DNA from: Melitaea cinxia
Lineage: Eukaryota > Arthropoda > Insecta > Lepidoptera > Nymphalidae
Length of the DNA: 64,000 nt
Direction of reading: 5' to 3'
Assembly (NCBI RefSeq): GCF_905220565.1
Contig: NC_059402.1
Span: 16,555,501 to 16,619,500 of the forward strand
Part shown: positions 63,365 through 64,000 of the stretch, piece by piece
How positions within the stretch are numbered: position 1 is the stretch's first letter
How the letters are laid out: every line of letters begins with the position of its first letter
Program-made: the position numbers and the translations under genes
Notes under the pieces: model-generated
Databases searched by the model: none
Seen by the model: only the letters and a program-made list of their open reading frames with translations
Told to the model about the DNA's origin: nothing

Positions 63365-63610
63365 TTCTACCAAGCCTCGGAGAATGCGTAAAGTCGATGG
63401 CCCCAGCTTTCATAAAAGAGATGGATCATCGTATGAAGAATGAAAGAAGCGCAGAGCGCCCTCTGAGTAAGTGGAATGACGACCTAAAAAACACAGCGGA
63501 AAGCCGTTTGATTCAGATGGCACAGGACCGGACGGAGTGGTGAGCGTTGAGGGAGGCGTAAGTCAAGTATTGTACTTCTAAGGGCTAATAGATGGACGGA
63601 TGGATGAAGA
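63365..63610 (+). mobile_element. LINE 3' end remnant
   Basis: A broken plus-strand frame reads '..KWNDDLKNTAESRLIQMA' and then 'QDRTEW' before a stop, followed by 'LREAYV'-like sequence. This is the usual C-terminus of RTE/CR1-type LINE ORFs. A (TGGA)n-type tail follows ('gatggacggatggatg'). Confidence 0.65.
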
Positions 63611-63799
63611 ACAAACAGAAGCTATCAAGGATAGCATTTGTTACTTATGATTCAGAAATTATTTCAACCTAAACCAAACCTTAGTAAATAAATAATCGCT
63701 AATTATGCTTCATTAAAATGTAAGGTAATATAACAGCAGAGCTGCAAAAGGAAACCTTATCTATTTAAGAAAAAATCTGTAGCAAAACCTACTGGTTTA

Positions 63800-63845
63800 A
63801 CCCAGAAAAGGGTAACTGTCTACTGACAGTTACCCTTTTCTGGGT
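63800..63845. repeat. Perfect 21-bp-arm hairpin, 4-base loop
   Basis: Arms 63800-63820 and 63825-63845 ('acccagaaaagggtaactg...'). A single mismatch, then three more pairs, extends the stem. Less AT-rich than the other hairpins here. Confidence 0.85.
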
Positions 63846-64000
63846 AAAATATTTCTGCAAAAGCAAGCACCCTTCTAAATACATCGTAAGTAACGTCCAT
63901 TACGACCTAATCTCAGACGTAATATTCGTATACAAACCGTCCTAATGGATCGACGAATGATCCTTACAAATTGAGCAGGCTTTGTTTTAGAATTTATTTA

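Overview
This window is transposon-rich nuclear DNA from an animal, almost certainly a lepidopteran (moth or butterfly). The background is strongly AT-rich. It holds tRNA-headed SINEs, RTE-type LINE tails, Helitron-like ends (TC...CTAG) and 'accgacttcaa' inverted-repeat elements of kinds familiar from butterfly and moth genomes. I see no bacterial operon and no convincing host protein-coding exon. Every long open frame belongs to a mobile element; the many short ORFs lie in repeats or AT-rich DNA.

Three autonomous-type retroelements stand out. (1) 2691-5552 (+): one intact 953-codon ORF with a C2H2 finger, a reverse transcriptase and a C-terminal zinc knuckle plus PD...D restriction-like endonuclease. 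Two 5'-truncated relatives of its 3' end lie at 12231-12367 and 51769-51895. (2) About 7709-11618 (-): a LINE with an apurinic-type endonuclease and reverse transcriptase, split by one in-frame TAA at 9958-9960. (3) 41321-45926: a complete Ty3/Gypsy-type LTR retrotransposon with two identical 160-bp LTRs, a 5-bp target duplication (AAAAG) and an uninterrupted 1368-codon Gag-Pol frame; it looks like a very recent insertion.

Most of the rest is short repeats in many copies: a tRNA-headed SINE with an RTE-like tail (here SINE-A); a second tRNA-headed SINE (SINE-B); a 330-bp element (element R) whose head resembles the 5' end of LINE (2) and whose tail resembles RTE LINEs; a 280-bp element (element G) beginning near 'gaggtagggcacagc'; an inverted-terminal-repeat family (element C) with ends AACCGACTT; and several Helitron-like families. 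Nested insertions and perfect target duplications (38092/38450, 25933/26291, 47853/48195, 21716/21893) fix the boundaries and relative ages of several of these.

The oddest structures are a 195-bp sequence, present twice (27019-27213 and 53056-53250), in which a complete tRNA cloverleaf sits inside a longer inverted repeat; a 130-bp tandem array (36364-36905) grown from an internal part of element C; a 329-bp CpG-rich inverted-repeat element (12444-12772); a MITE with arms of about 150 bp (37332-37836); and a roughly 170-bp degenerate tandem array (61644-62515) split by a SINE. Clade and family names are from memory of motifs, not from a database search.
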